Origin: Suillus spraguei | Lineage: Eukaryota > Basidiomycota > Agaricomycetes > Boletales > Suillaceae | Assembly (NCBI GenBank): GCA_016800925.1 | Contig: JABCPU010000036.1 | Coordinates: 186,001-250,000, forward strand | Direction of reading: 5' to 3' | Length of the DNA stretch: 64,000 nucleotides | Shown here: in pieces, positions 1-12,204 of the stretch | Layout of the letters: the number at the start of each line of letters is the position of its first letter | Numbering within the stretch: the stretch's first letter is position 1 | Made by a program: the position numbers and the translations under genes | The notes under the pieces: generated by a model | Told to the model about the DNA's origin: nothing | The model's database searches: none | The model's input: the letters and a program-made list of their open reading frames with translations, nothing else

Positions 1-404
1 GGAACAAACGCGCACTGTGTGATAAATGCGACAGCATCTTCATATGAACCATTTGTACTCCTTGCTCCGTCGTTATGCTGGACAGAGGGACTCGTAAATG
101 TTACTTCGTGCCCCGCCGGTTGGCAGATTTGCTTCACCTTTTGGTTTGGTTTGTTGACTGATAATAAATTTAATGCCATTGACAGCATATCCTGTGTGCT
201 GTCGTCGGAAGCATTGTCAGGAGAACCCTCCCCTGAGATACGAGGTAACAAGACATAATCGGCGTCGCTGTCGGTAACGCTACTCTCCGACGAATATTCA
301 TCGCTGACGCCCCAGACGACTTCATCTTCAGAAGCTTCTGTAGCGCAGCAGGAAATGCTGCTAATGATTTCGACGGAAGAGTCACTGTGCTGAGAGTCGG
401 TCAT
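1..404 (-). CDS. 5' end of an acidic, Ser/Asp-rich protein (partial)
   Basis: An open minus-strand frame starts at ATG 404-402 and runs 134 codons without a stop to the left edge of the window, so only the N-terminus is present. It opens MTDSQHSDSSVEI and is rich in Ser, Asp and Glu over its first 80 residues, with the stretches EASEDEVVWGVSDEYSSES and DSDADYVLLPR; it then becomes more mixed. That composition suggests a disordered acidic N-terminus. I do not recognise the family and assign no function. No intron is needed inside the visible part. The reading frame over 134 codons and the strongly biased, non-random composition are the evidence that it is coding. Confidence 0.6.
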   Translation of the reverse strand, partial: MTDSQHSDSSVEIISSISCCATEASEDEVVWGVSDEYSSESSVTDSDADYVLLPRISGEGSPDNASDDSTQDMLSMALNLLSVNKPNQKVKQICQPAGHEVTFTSPSVQHNDGARSTNGSYEDAVAFITQCAFV

Positions 405-2883
405 TTTCAGTTCTGAGGTGATTGAATAGGGGCTTGGATGACTAGCGTCTACACAGTCAACGCATCTTACATGCCGCAGCATTTTTTACTTACCTAAGAT
501 GATATTGGGTTGAATGATTTAGGATAACTCTCGTTATTTGCTTTAGTATGTGGATGTTACAGAAAGACGAAAGGGATGAGCGAATCTTGGGCGAGACTAG
601 ATCTATCTAATCCGTCGCGGAGTTTGTAATCAGGAGGTGCACCAACTGTCGACTCCGGCTTCTGATCTGTTTCCTATAGTATGTTTTATGTTTGCTTGAT
701 TGTAGGCTGTAGCGACTTCACTAGAGCATGTAAGATATTCTGCTGCACACTCACTTGTGCTCATTTTTTCACTCCCATTTCGAAGCAGGCTTATAGAGTG
801 TCGTGCAGTGTCTTCTTTCTTTCGCGTTCACCGTGTTGTGCGCCGCTCAGTATATTTAAGCCTTCGCGGCGGCGCGGCCGTTCTGGCAGGAGTGGTGCTC
901 TCACACTTTCTGCACCCGCGTCACCTCCCCGTCTTTGTTGAGTGCCTTTTTTTCTCTTGCATGGTCCCCCGCTCAACTGGTCTGGGAGGCCTTTGCATCG
1001 CTGAATATATTTGGCTATCTGTACCTTATCGTTCTATCACATTCTAAGCTCGCATTCTTGCGGTTTGTGTGTCTTCCTTCTTTCGTGTTATCCGCCGCTC
1101 AATCTATCAGGTGTTCTGCAGGTCTTCGAGTATGCCAGCGTTTTTGCGCAAATGCCCTTGCATGAAGCTTCGTGTGCTTGATGAGTCAATGATTGTCCAG
1201 CTCATAACCTTTTACATGACAAATGTCCTATCCATTGTTGTATGATGCATTGTATCGTCCGAGCGCCCATCCTGCTGTGTTTGAAAGCGCTAATGGACTT
1301 GTGTTGGTGGTTGGAGCTTGCTCTCGCCTCCTATTCTCAGTTTTGTTTGAGATATGGCTCTAGCCTGTGTGTCATCACTCCCCGGATATTATTGTTTCTG
1401 TAGATGGTGTCTACCTCTGACACTCACTCCAGCCCACTTTGAGTTCTCCACTTACTTTCACTGTAGCGTTTTTCAGTGTTATGAGGCATGTCGGGGTACC
1501 AGCTCAATTATGCAGGCCTCCTTACTTTCTTTTATTTTCTTGCCTGTAACCTTTCCTGGCTCTTGTATCCTGTTGATGAATATCGCGAGGCTGTCTACGT
1601 TACTTGTTGCTCTTCGAACTGTCACACGTGATATCGGGTGCGATCAATCTCAGACACACGTCGAGGATCTTTGTGTAGATGTCATTTTAATGGAGCACAC
1701 CTGGAATGTTCGCGTTTACCGGATGATATAATTACAAAACACCTGGGAGGGTTCAAACGTTCATTTACCTCTGAATTGTCCGGCATTCAGATGAATCAGA
1801 TCAACATATCTTGCCGCGGTGCTCCTTCATGTCTATGGTGCTGAAGTTGCTATCACACTCCAACGACCCTCTGTTGACCATGTATCTATGGACAATGTAG
1901 TGAGAGCTAATATCGTGGATATCTCTCCCTCTTGAAAGCTTCAGTCTTGCATGACATCACTGCTGGCTATAAGTATGGCATACAAGGACGTAGGCTCACG
2001 TGATACTAAGCTAGACAGGTAAGATAATCTCACATCCGACGTTAAGGTTGCACAAATTTGAGGTAAGCGCGACGAAGACACACAGATCACTTTGTGACTG
2101 AGAATCTTCTCGCCTTTGGCAATTCTTCCATACTATAGCTCTGTCTGACTGTCAGCGCGTACTACGACATTTAAGAGCTTTCATCAGCACAATGGAGAGA
2201 TGGAGAAACAAGAAGTGACGTCGAACTCACCAGTGATCAGCGCACGAAGGAAAAGGACCTATGGCGTACATGATGCACTTTGGAAAGGTGAGTAACCGCA
2301 TTTTCATACCTATTGACTTACTGAATGAGAAGCAGGTGGGAATGAAGCGCTTCCTCGATGGCAGTATCCGACGTTTATGGAAAGCCAGACCACGTGCTCT
2401 ACTTCCAAGGCTTGCACTTCTCAGAACCTCCCTAGTAAGCTAAGTACATCCATTGGCCTTCAGTGTCAGAACACCCTGTGCGACCATTCTAATGTAGATT
2501 TATTCCCGCTACCATGAGGGAGTGGGTTATATCGTGTTTTACCTCTGGGACCTCATTCAAATCGGGTCTTCCTGTGTCTGTTGCTTTTGATCTTGAATCG
2601 CATTCTTCTCTGGTCTATTCTTCGATTGCTTGTTCTCTCGAGCCTCGGCCATTTGGGTTGAAGTTCGCGTTGCGCTGAAATTCCCATGGCCTCAGTGATT
2701 CATTGCCGTGCGCTCACTACTGATGAACTGGATTGCTGCGTGGCCACCGTTTTGTGGGAAGACGAGACTACTGTCTCAACTCCTCTATGTCTGGCCTTCA
2801 AGGTGGTGATGGTGTCTCACTGTCCTCGTTTTTTAATATCTGTCAGAGGCCCATAGGTTTTCAACGATGTCCTCGTCAACTGG
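405..2883. other. Gene-poor stretch, no gene recognised
   Basis: The first few hundred bases must contain the promoter of the minus-strand gene at the left edge. The rest holds only short overlapping open frames with no recognisable protein and no consistent splice structure. A weak direct repeat of a CTTTCTTTCG..GCGCCGCTCA-like element occurs near 810-852 and 1072-1112. I see no RNA gene here. Confidence 0.5.
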
Positions 2884-3425
2884 AAGAGTTAAAATAGCCT
2901 GGTCAGTGCGGTTACTACAATCAGTTAGTCTTGGACTACGTAGGTTCGAAACCTGCTGAACTACTGTTTTTTTCTATTGGAACACACTTTGACATTCCTT
3001 CATGGATGGTTTCTTTAGAAAGTCACCATAACTGGTCGACTCTTAGCCCAGGAGGTTGCCCCACATCAGAGAAACGTAATTCACTGCAGAATGCTACGGA
3101 GTGCTACGGAGCACACCGTAACATAATCCAACCCGCTGATGCAACAGAATCAAAGTCTGTTTCTGCCCAAGTTCGAAACTTGCCGTCAACGAGGTTTTTT
3201 CTATCGGAACACACCTTGATATTCACTCATGGGTGGTTTCTTTAGAAGTTCACTGTAACTGGTCTTAGCCAGGTAGTTCCCACAACAGAATCAAAATCTG
3301 TTTCTCTTCGACTGTGTAGGTTCAAAACCTGCTGATGGCACCATTTTTTTTCTCTATCGGAACACACTTTGACATTTACTCGTGGATGGTTTCCTTAGAG
3401 GTTCATCTTAGCTGGTCTTAACCCC
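2884..3425 (+). repeat. Three-unit tandem tRNA-derived SINE-like element
   Basis: Three diverged copies of one unit lie head to tail. Each has a tRNA T-arm/B-box like sequence (GGTTCGAAACC at 2943-2953, a decayed AGTTCGAAACT at 3170-3180, GGTTCAAAACC at 3319-3329), then a T-run of 6-8 that would end Pol III transcription, then a conserved body containing CTATYGGAACACAC and GGATGGTTTC. The third copy is the best preserved. It has an A-box-like TAGCCAGGTAGT (3267-3278), a perfect 5-bp anticodon-type hairpin with a 7-base loop (3285-3301) and a T-arm of five pairs (3316-3332), followed by GGCACCA and T8. The 5' acceptor strand does not pair, so this is a tRNA-derived repeat and not a working tRNA. 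Confidence 0.65.
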
Positions 3426-4338
3426 TATGCAAATTGTTGTTGCAACACTTATAATTACTCCAAGGCGAGTCCTGACTTCGGACAAATGTTTGAATAATTG
3501 TGTTTAAAATACGAATGAACAGATTGTGTGAGGTATGAAGCTGGATGGGTTCAAGCGTTGTGCGAAAATGGAGTAGGGGCATGGCGCGTAGGCGCCGTCA
3601 CACCTAGTTCTGTATAAACGCTTATAACAGCGTCTATGCCAGGAACCGGTCCGAGGAAAATACACTTACGCATTCCCTACCCGTGGTAGGGGTGTGTGGG
3701 GCTCTATGAACTTTCTAGGTTGCCTCGGTCTGCGGGGGCCGAAGAAGCTTAATACCCAGTAGAACCTCGAGTGATGTCTCCCAGTTCTTGGGAAGGGGGA
3801 CCCTGTTGAGATTACCTCTGTCCATGAAGATTGGACTAGATTTGTGAATCTTGCATTTCGCTGGTTGATACTCTATCTAGTTGTAGCCTCGATTATAAGC
3901 CACCTTTTCGTTATTTGTTCTTCACTGTGGGAGACATTTTTTCTTACAGGTGCCTGACCCCGTTCGCGTTCGACAAAATCCTCCTCCGCACTTCGTGGGA
4001 GTTGGGGACTCGAAATCTCAGGTCTAGGCTTGTGTGAGGTTTCATTGACTTTCACTTTGAAAGAATGTTCACGAGAGAAGTTAACTCTCGGGAAACTTGA
4101 GAATCGAATGGCAGAGTAATATCTAAGCGTTTATTTCGAAGCCAAAGCCTAAAGGATTAATGGCCCTACTAGCACATAGCTATATGAGGGCTTATATACT
4201 ATAGGGGATAGGATATTATGAATACGGAGTAAAGCCTTAAAGGAGAATGAGTAAGAAACAACGAATATTGGTTGCCATCATGTCTTTTGACGAACGTTAT
4301 TACAGCCTAGTTGGCCATACATTCTTCCAGTTCAAACC
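3426..4338. other. Intergenic region, possible old repeat remains
   Basis: No gene is recognised. A short minus-strand open frame at 3873-4055 has no start context or family support. The AT-rich, stop-dense sequence just before 4339 is the presumed promoter of the reductase gene. Confidence 0.4.
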
Positions 4339-5682
4339 ATGAGCACCTATCCAATTCCCAACATTCCACAGACTCAGCGAGCTTGGAGATCTGTGAAGCG
4401 AGGCAAACCCTCTGAATCTCTTATTTTCCAGACGGACGTGGCTGTTCCTCCCCTTTCACCTGGGGAAGTGCTTGTGAAGGTTCAGGCGGCAGCACTTAAT
4501 CCAGTGTAGGTAACCTACCAAAATGATCAGCAGCTTCTTATAATTTTGAACCCCACTAATTAGAGGATGGAAGGTTATGTCGACTGCGCCCGACATTATT
4601 GCTAAGAGACCATTCACAGTAGAACATGATTTCGCTGGCGTGGTCGTGGATGCAAATGGCACCGAGTTCTCCGTGGGAGACGAGGTCATCGCTTTTATGC
4701 CAGTTCGTGAGTATTATTAGTATTCTCGTTAGCATACCATGTTGACCCAGTTCATTGGATAGCACTGCAGTTGAAGACGGGGCAGGGGGCGCTGACAGAG
4801 TACACGAAATTTCCTGCTGCTCTTTTAAACTTGAAACCATCCAATGTCTCTGCGATAGAGGCTTGCGGTCTTCCTATAGCTGGGGAGACTGCCTTTCAGG
4901 CCCTGGTCGGTATTGGAAAGCTTCAAGCTGGCCAGAGCGTGTTCATCAATGGCGGCAGCTCAGCAGTTGGTATGAATGCTATTTATATTGCAAAGGCTCT
5001 TGGAGCGAAGGTTGTCACGAGTGCTTCGCCAAGAAATGAGGAATTTTGTCGTAACGCGGGGGCAGATGAAGTAAGTGCTTTTCCCTGTAGTTATTCCTTT
5101 GCTGACTCCTCACCAGTTTTTTGATTATACGAAAAAACCTCTTCATAAGCAACTCGCGGAAAATCCGCCCTCGCCTAAATTTGACATCATCTTTGATGCC
5201 GTTGCTTTGGTTGACCCCGCTCTTTACAAGTACTCGAATGCCTACATGAAGCCAAAAGGCGCATTTATATCGACCGGACCTTGGCCAGACCTAAAGTGGG
5301 GGGGATCTACCGGCATCTCAAAGTTGCTTTGTCTGGGCTGCGAAATCGTGTGGCCATCGTTCCTCGGTGGTGTTAATGCAAAGTGGAGGTCAGTGCATTC
5401 CGCTACCAAATCACTGCGTGCCGCTAACACTGCCTTGCTTACAGCATGGTAAGCGTAACTCACAACCCACAGGATCTTGCAAAGCTGTGTGATTTGGTGA
5501 CAGAAGGTATTGTGCTAGATTCTTCGTGTATTTGGCATCTTAGGTTTACCGCCTTTCAAGGCAAGCTCAAATTAGTGGTAGACTCCGTGTATGAGTTCGA
5601 AGACGCTCTCAGTGCATACGAGCGCCTCATGACATCACGAGCTACTGGCAAAGTTGTAGTCAAAGTAGATGGCAGCTTGTGA
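4339..5682 (+). CDS. Medium-chain dehydrogenase/reductase (quinone oxidoreductase-like)
   Basis: Six exons (4339-4505, 4564-4706, 4763-5070, 5117-5388, 5445-5506, 5561-5682) give 357 residues, the usual size for this family. The N-terminal GroES-like fold shows LSPGEVLVKVQAAALNPVG, then VEHDFAGVVV and GDEVIAF. The Rossmann part has the dinucleotide loop INGGSSAVGMNAIYIAKALG near residue 175, then the usual GADE..DY and KPKGAFISTGP stretches. The C-terminus ends in a typical family tail, ATGKVVVKVDGSL. These features match NAD(P)H-dependent quinone/enone reductases of the zinc-less subgroup; the substrate cannot be read. The last intron (5507-5560) is 54 nt and free of stops; splicing it restores the family-like EGKLKLVVDS junction. 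Confidence 0.88.
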
Positions 5683-6142
5683 CGACATTATTCAAGGATT
5701 GTGCTGGTCCGCCGTGCTAGATACATTTAGTTACCTCATACAAACGTATTACTGCTGATTCTACCTTGAAATTGATATCGAATCGGGATGGTCAAGAGGC
5801 ACCGAAGAAGTTGATCACCAGATGGAAAGTGATGGCATCCGGTTCCGACGACCTCGCCGTGGTTTTATAGCAACATTAACCATTTATGCAGCCTGAGCAC
5901 GTTTGTAAACGCGGCCAACACGCGTCCGTACCAATAAATATTTACATTAATTATCAAGGAGCTGATTATGAAGCGATATTATGTCAGCAGATTAGATGTA
6001 GAGGGGAAGACCCTGTGCCCATTGCCCAAGATCCCTTCCTTGCTGTTCGTAGTCTTCCTTCATCATCGCTTCAACGGAGGCGGACTCTAGAATCATTGAC
6101 CGCCATATCATAGCAGATTAGGTGCGGTGCGTTCTTGCAACA
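5683..6142. other. Intergenic: reductase 3' end and CRM1 promoter
   Basis: Between two plus-strand genes. No further gene is supported. The GC-rich CGCGGCCAACACGCGTCC block near 5910 lies about 230 bases upstream of the CRM1 start and is a plausible promoter element, which is inference. Confidence 0.4.
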
Positions 6143-9100
6143 ATGGAGGTAAGCTCTTCGCGCTTTATCATCGTTTATTCTTGTTCAAGTTACGATCTAG
6201 GGCTTGCTCGATTTCTCGAGGGAGTTCGATGTATCCCTGCTGGATAAAGTCGTCATGGCATTTTACACCGGCTCTGGCCAGGAAGTGAGCGGCGGAGATA
6301 CCGTTTGCAATTTGGGATGAACTTACATTCATTTGTACAGCAACAAATGGCTCAACACGTTCTGACACAGTTTGAAGAACATCCTGATGCATGGACTCGG
6401 GTTCCAGACGTTTTGGAGAGATCCTCATTTCCGCAGTCCAAGGTACGGTCTCCTACGAAAGGTGGCTTCATGATGGCTGATTCCGTATTCACAGTACATC
6501 GGCTTGCAAATTTTAGAAAAACTCATTGTGACGCGATGGAAAACACTACCAGAGGGACAGAGATTAGGCAGGTCATTCCTCTAGATAACCGGCTTGGCTA
6601 ATGTCGCGTGTAGGAATCCGTAATTTCGTTGTTGGAGTTACCGTCAAGGTGGCATCTGACGAGACTACCATGCGGAAAGAGAAGACTTACATCAACAAAC
6701 TAAACCTTGCCCTCGTTCAAGTGAGTTATTCACTATACATAAGTATAGATGATCTTATGGATTAAACCTTTCAGATTCTGAAACAGGAGTGGCCGCATAA
6801 CTGGCCGACTTTCATTACTGAACTCGTGGAGTCCTCAAAAACCAACCTTTCCTTGTGCGAGAACAATATGGTCATATTGCGGTTGCTTTCGGAAGAAGTC
6901 TTCGATTTCTCCGCTGAACAGATGACACAAACCAAGATCAAGAATCTTAAGAATCAGATGTGCGGCGAATTCAGCGAGATCTTCAAACTTTGTTCAGAAG
7001 TCTTGGAAGAGGCTCAGAAGTCAAGCTTGATCAAGGCAACTCTTGAAACATTACTGCGTTTCTTGAATTGGATACCTCTGGGATATATATTCGAGACCAT
7101 GATAATTGACACGCTCCTGAATCGCGTAAGATTGTCATTACTCCTCCTCGAGCTAAGTTGACTGTTCTGCAGTTCCTAGAAGCTCCTGACTTTAGGAATG
7201 TGACGCTCAAATGTCTAGCAGAGATTGCTGGATTGAATGTAGGTCCAGAATACGATCCAAAATTTGTCATATTGTTCGCCATGGTCATGACTTCCGTCAA
7301 CCGCATGATTCCTCCTTCCACCAACATTGCTGCGGCATATTCTTCAGCATCAGACGCCGGTCAGGAGCTCGTTCTTAACCTCGCTCTCTTCCTCTCCAAC
7401 TTCTTGTCCACCCATTTGCGCGCTGTCGAGACCGAGGCGAATCGTGATGTCCTGTTAAATGCACATCTTTACATGGTCAAGATTTCTCAAGTCGACGAGC
7501 GCGAGATTTTCAAAATTACTCTTGAATACTGGTCGAAACTCGTTGCCGAACTCTACGACGAGATACAAGCCCTTCCTATTGGCGAGAGCGGATTACTCAT
7601 GGGCTTAAGCCTCGGGAGCAGCGGCGGAAACATGCTCAACGGCATGTCTCTGAGGAAGAACATCTACAGTGACGTCTTGAGCAACTTGAGACTTGTTGTC
7701 ATCGAGCGGATGGTCAAGCCAGAGGAGGTGCGGTTGACTTTTCCTCTCTTGTCTCTTCGATATAACGATAGTTTCAGGTGCTAATTGTTGAAAATGACGA
7801 GGGTGAAATCGTTCGTGAATTTATGAAGGAATCGGATACGATTGTCCTCTATAAGCAGATGCGGGAGCTGCTGGTCTATCTTACGCATCTTGACGTTGTG
7901 GACACCGAAAATATACTGACCGAAAAACTTGCAAAGCAAGTCGATGGTTCGGAGTGGAGTTGGCAGAACTTAAACACGCTCTGCTGGGCCATTGGAAGTA
8001 TATCAGGAGCCATGAGTAAGTGCTATTTTATTAGCCATCGGATCTGCTTAAATCCCCTCCTCCGATTTACAGATGAGGAGACCGAAAAACGTTTCCTTGT
8101 TACCGTCATTAAAGATTTATTAGGATTGTGTGAAATCAAACGAGGCAAAGACAACAAAGCTGTCGTGGCCTCAGATATCATGTACATTGTCGGCCAATAT
8201 CCGCGCTTCTTGAAGGCACATTGGAAATTCCTGAAGACAGTTGTGAATAAACTGTTTGAGTTCATGCATGAGACCCACGAAGGTAAGGAGCTCATTACTG
8301 AACCACTCTTGTCGCTCTAACAATGTCTGCATGACACCTCCAGGTGTTCAAGACATGGCATGCGACACATTCATCAAGATTGCTCAGAAGTGTAGAAGGC
8401 ATTTTGTCATGCAACAATCGGGAGAACAGGAGCCATTCGTAGACGAAATATTGCGGCTACTTCATCGCATCACTGTTGACTTGTCGCCTCAGCAGGTATG
8501 CCGCATAAAATTATTTAAGTACGCTTTCTTATTTCTTCCAACAGGTGCACACCTTCTATGAGGCCGTCGGTTACATGATTTCCGCGCAGCCCAACAAACC
8601 TCAGCAGGAGAAGCTCATTGCCAAGTTGATGGAACTACCGAACAATGCTGTGTGTACTATATTTTTCGAGAGGAGTCACTTGCTCATAATTTCATAAAGT
8701 GGGATTCGCTCATGGCTCAAGCGGCACAAAATATGGATGTCCTAAGTAACCTTGACAATATCAAGATTCTATCCAATGTTCTCAAAACGAACGTGTCTGC
8801 GTGTACATCTATCGGCAGCTTCTACCTACCTCAGGTGGGACGGGTCTTTCTGGACATGCTGGGTCTGTATAAGGCGGTCAGTGGCATTATCAGCGAGACG
8901 GTAGCACGGGAAGGTCCGTGGTTTATCCCTCTCAATTCCTTCGTATCTCATCCGTAATCATTAGGCACCATCGCCACCAAGACGCCAAAAATACGGCAGT
9001 TGCGCACAGTTAAGAAGGAGATCTTAAAAATGATGGAAACGTATATCAAGAAGGCTGAGGATCTTGAGGCCGTGAATACGAATTTCATGCCCCCACTACT

Positions 9101-10212
9101 AGATGCAATTCTTGGCGACTACAACCGCAATGTACCGACTGCACGAGATGCTGAGGTGCTGAACGTGATGGCTACCATTACAAGTCGCCTCGGGGTAAGT
9201 GTATAGCGTGTCCCAATGCCGTGCTTGTTCGCTCACCCCGTCCTACGATCATAGCCTTTGTTGACACCTCAAGTTCCTGCCATTCTTGACGCAGTCTTCG
9301 AGCCTACATTGACCATGATCAACCAAGACTTCTCCGAGTTCCCAGAACATCGCGTTGGGTTTTTCAAGCTCCTCCGAGCAATTAACCTCAACTGCTTCCC
9401 TGGTGCGCATCTCTCGATTTTAGAATCGTCAGTTCATACTAATAGCTTTACAGCTCTGCTTGGCATCCCACCGCCACAGTTCAAGCTGTTCATGGACAGT
9501 ATCATCTGGGCAATTAAACACACAATGCGCGATATTGCTGACACCGGACTCAACTGTAAGCACGTACTTCGTGTGCATGGAGAGGGCGTACTTACGACTT
9601 CTTTTAGTGTGCCTTGAGGTGGTCAACAATTTTGCAGGCGCAGAGACTACCGTCAGCAATGCGTTTTTCCAACAGTACTTCCTGAGTATTGTGCAGGATA
9701 TATTCTTTGTACTCACGGACACAGACCACAAGAGTGGTTTCAAACTTCAAAGTCTTCTGCTCGCACGCATGTTCCAGCTGGTTGAGACGAACCAGATTCA
9801 GGCACCCCTGTTCGATCCTGCGCAGATGGCAGATCCTACTGTCTCAAATTCCGTGTTCCTTAAGGAATACTGTGCCAATCTATTGAAGACAGCATTCCCT
9901 CATGTGCAGAAGTGCGTTTCTTTTTTCTCTTTCCTACTAGCATCTCTGAATGATTTCTACAGCTCGCAAGTTCAAGTCTTCGTCTCAGGACTTGGCGAGT
10001 TCCACGGCGATATTAACCGCTTTAAGCTTGCTCTGCGTGACTTCCTCATCCAGCTTAAAGAGTTCTCCTCTGGAGATAATGCCGAGTTATATTTGGAAGA
10101 AAAGGAAGCAGAAGCGCAGATGAAGGCTCAAGCAGAACGAGAGATGGCCATGCGTATTCCTGGCATGCTCAAACCTTCGCAGCTCGAGGACAAAGACGAG
10201 GATATCTCATAA
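6143..10212 (+). CDS. CRM1: Exportin-1 / CRM1 nuclear export receptor
   Basis: Seventeen exons, phase-consistent throughout, encode 1076 residues, which is full length for CRM1. The first coding exon is only ATG GAG (6143-6148), then 6201-6284, 6341-6442, 6495-6567, 6614-6720, 6775-7125, 7173-7727, 7778-8015, 8073-8282, 8344-8495, 8545-8649, 8700-8913, 8965-9194, 9255-9402, 9454-9555, 9608-9911 and 9963-10212. The importin-beta N-terminal region carries EHPDAWTRV, followed by the exportin-1 block [13 protein letters not shown] and [16 protein letters not shown]. The NES groove helices include [15 protein letters not shown] and [18 protein letters not shown]1 binds leucine-rich export signals together with Ran-GTP and carries cargo through nuclear pores. 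The groove cysteine (about residue 525) that reacts with leptomycin B is present. Intron 6568-6613 begins with GC. Confidence 0.97.
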
Positions 10213-10641
10213 AAGGTCCCGGTTTTTTTGTCATGTACTGTAGCTTCTCGCACAAGTCGCGTTCCATCTCACCCTGCATGCACTTCACGTCTCACTTCCC
10301 TTTCCTCAAAAAGTGGACGGATCTCATTTTATCATCCTTTGTTATAGCAACTCATTCTGCTATCGAAGATTTCTTGTGTTCTCAATATCTAATGTAATAG
10401 TGTGTAGGCCAGGCAATACAAGAAAGTAGTATATATTTGTCAACTACGAGCTCTTGAACGGGGTGAGATAATATCTATGGCTGCAGGTCACAAGCTTATG
10501 CTAGATGCGCAATTGCAGTGTACCTGATGCCTATCGCCAAGACTCGCCTCAATGACTCACCCGGGTCCTGTGGTTAAATTTTACAGGCTGCACTCCGGTT
10601 TGTCTGCGTGTCTATTTTCTAAATAATGCGTTCCTCCTACA

Positions 10642-11050
10642 ATGGCCACCAAGAAGCACAGCGCACCTCCCCTGTATGATGATGCAACTTTTACGTCCGT
10701 TTCACAAGATTGAATCAAGTGCAAACGATAACTATTTTCTTTCTAGCAATCCAAACAAAAATGTCATCCTATGGCTCTACTGCCGCACGCGCATAACCGT
10801 TGCACCAAAGGGTAGGATATTGAAAGCTCAACGCTCAGCTTTCGGTATCAGTCACTTATGGGAGGACCCAGGTAAGCCAGTATGTATACGGCTGTCCCCT
10901 GCAAGCCGTAGGGAGTTGCGCATCATTATGGAACCAGAAAGGGAGTAGCGTACCAAGTCCAAACTTTCAGAACCAGCTTTCCAGTACAACCAGACGTTAT
11001 ACAATTGTACTTCAAATAGCGTCGTTGTTGTCGCCCATGACGGACACTAA
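10642..11050 (+). CDS. Possible small gene of unknown function
   Basis: A tentative three-exon model (10642-10694, 10747-10871, 10971-11050) gives 85 residues, starting MATKKHSAPPLYDDATFT and ending NSVVVVAHDGH. The first intron (52 nt, GTCCGT..TTCTAG) and the second (GTAAGC..TTTCAG) keep phase, and the middle contains KNVILWLYCRTR. An alternative removes one longer intron from about 10811. I recognise no family. It lies between the CRM1 3' end and an unresolved minus-strand locus, so it could be noise or part of a longer gene. Confidence 0.3.
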
Positions 11051-11337
11051 TTTACGTGTTCCATCAAATCGGCCAACACAAGCGGTTGATTTTACTCACC
11101 TCGAAGCGAATCTGTGGAACTTCAGAAGCAACCATCGAGCATTCGCACTTTCGGGCCGAGTCAGCCCCCTTGGAATAGATATTTGAATCAACGCCACTGT
11201 AGATCGTCGCAAGTCCTGAAGCAGGTGACGCAGCAACCACGGAAAGTATTCCCTTGATCAATTCTGAAACCAATGTGTGTATGTCACTGATGTGCACCGA
11301 GGAAATTAGCTCCGACGAAAGTCGCTGAACGGTGGAA

Positions 11338-12001
11338 CTAGGTGAGCTGCCACGCAAAATGAATGTTGCATATACGAGCATACTTCAAGAACGCCTGATC
11401 TGGAACTGGATAGTGCGGACAAGAAGGTCAACAATACATGGCGTCATCTTGACGCGTCGCGAGAGGTATTCCACGACAGATCGGTTGGAATTGGATGAAG
11501 GCGAGCGTCTGAGAACAGCTCTGGGTTCGTCAGAGGACTCGGTGATGATAAGATAGGACCTCCGCCGATTTCTTGGTGAAGAAGATAGCATTAATATTGG
11601 CAAAGCGAGAAGCCATGACCGTCTTCGTCAGGAGATTTGTCGAGATCCGCTTCAGTCAGGTTTGATGAATTGAAGCATGCAAGTTTCCGCTATCGGCGAT
11701 ATTTCACTGCAGAAAGCTTCTGTAGCGACATATAGGTACCTATAGTTGATTAGTGGAGAGGCCCGACATGAGGCAGAGCAATGGAGATAAGGCTTACTTG
11801 AACCCTACTTGTTCCCTTCGCTTTCAATTCGACCAATCGTATACCGAAATCTTTTCAGGACATGTACACTTTTTTTTGAAGGTAGTTGATGAGTTGCGTG
11901 TCCTAGATCAACTTCGCCTAGAATTGCCTCTGTTGGTTATCCTGTCGATCGAGGAAGAGTTGTGAAATCCAAATCTACTCACGCTGTATCTGTGATTGCA
12001 T
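11338..12001 (-). other. Unresolved minus-strand locus, possibly a small spliced gene
   Basis: Reading the minus strand from ATG 12001-11999, short open pieces are joined by introns with plausible ends. The first exon ends MQSQIQ before GTGAGT. Later exons contain LKRFRYTIGRIESEGNK, ATEAFCSEISPIAETCMLQF, MASRFANINAIFFTKKSAE and LPDQAFLKYARICNIHFAWQ. At about 11650 the chain only continues if one base is added, so either the model is wrong, the gene is broken, or the consensus has lost a base there. No family is recognised. If real, the locus shares a divergent 200-bp promoter with TMA20. Confidence 0.25.
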
Positions 12002-12204
12002 TAAAACCACGATATGGTACTTCCAGAACGTGGAAGTCGAGGAATGTTGTTGAAACTGAGGAGCAGAACTGATGCAGATATAGGTTATAACCTAGTTCAC
12101 TTGTCACTAAGATTGCAATACATGGTACTATTTGGTAGTGTGCACTGTGCGCCATGTGCTGAACCCAGTGGAGGAAGTTCCAACCTTTATTCATCACCAT
12201 CACG

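Noticed and set aside
681..1165. Overlapping short frames near the left edge
   Set aside because: Three frames overlap in both directions with Cys/Ser/Phe-rich composition typical of non-coding pyrimidine-rich DNA.
3285..3343. Working tRNA-Leu(CAA) gene
   Set aside because: The anticodon and T arms fold, but no 5' acceptor strand pairs and the D arm is poor; the unit is tandemly repeated with a non-tRNA body, so SINE-like is the better call.
3541..4260. Possible LTR or transposon remnant
   Set aside because: No terminal repeats, primer-binding site or protein remains could be paired by eye.
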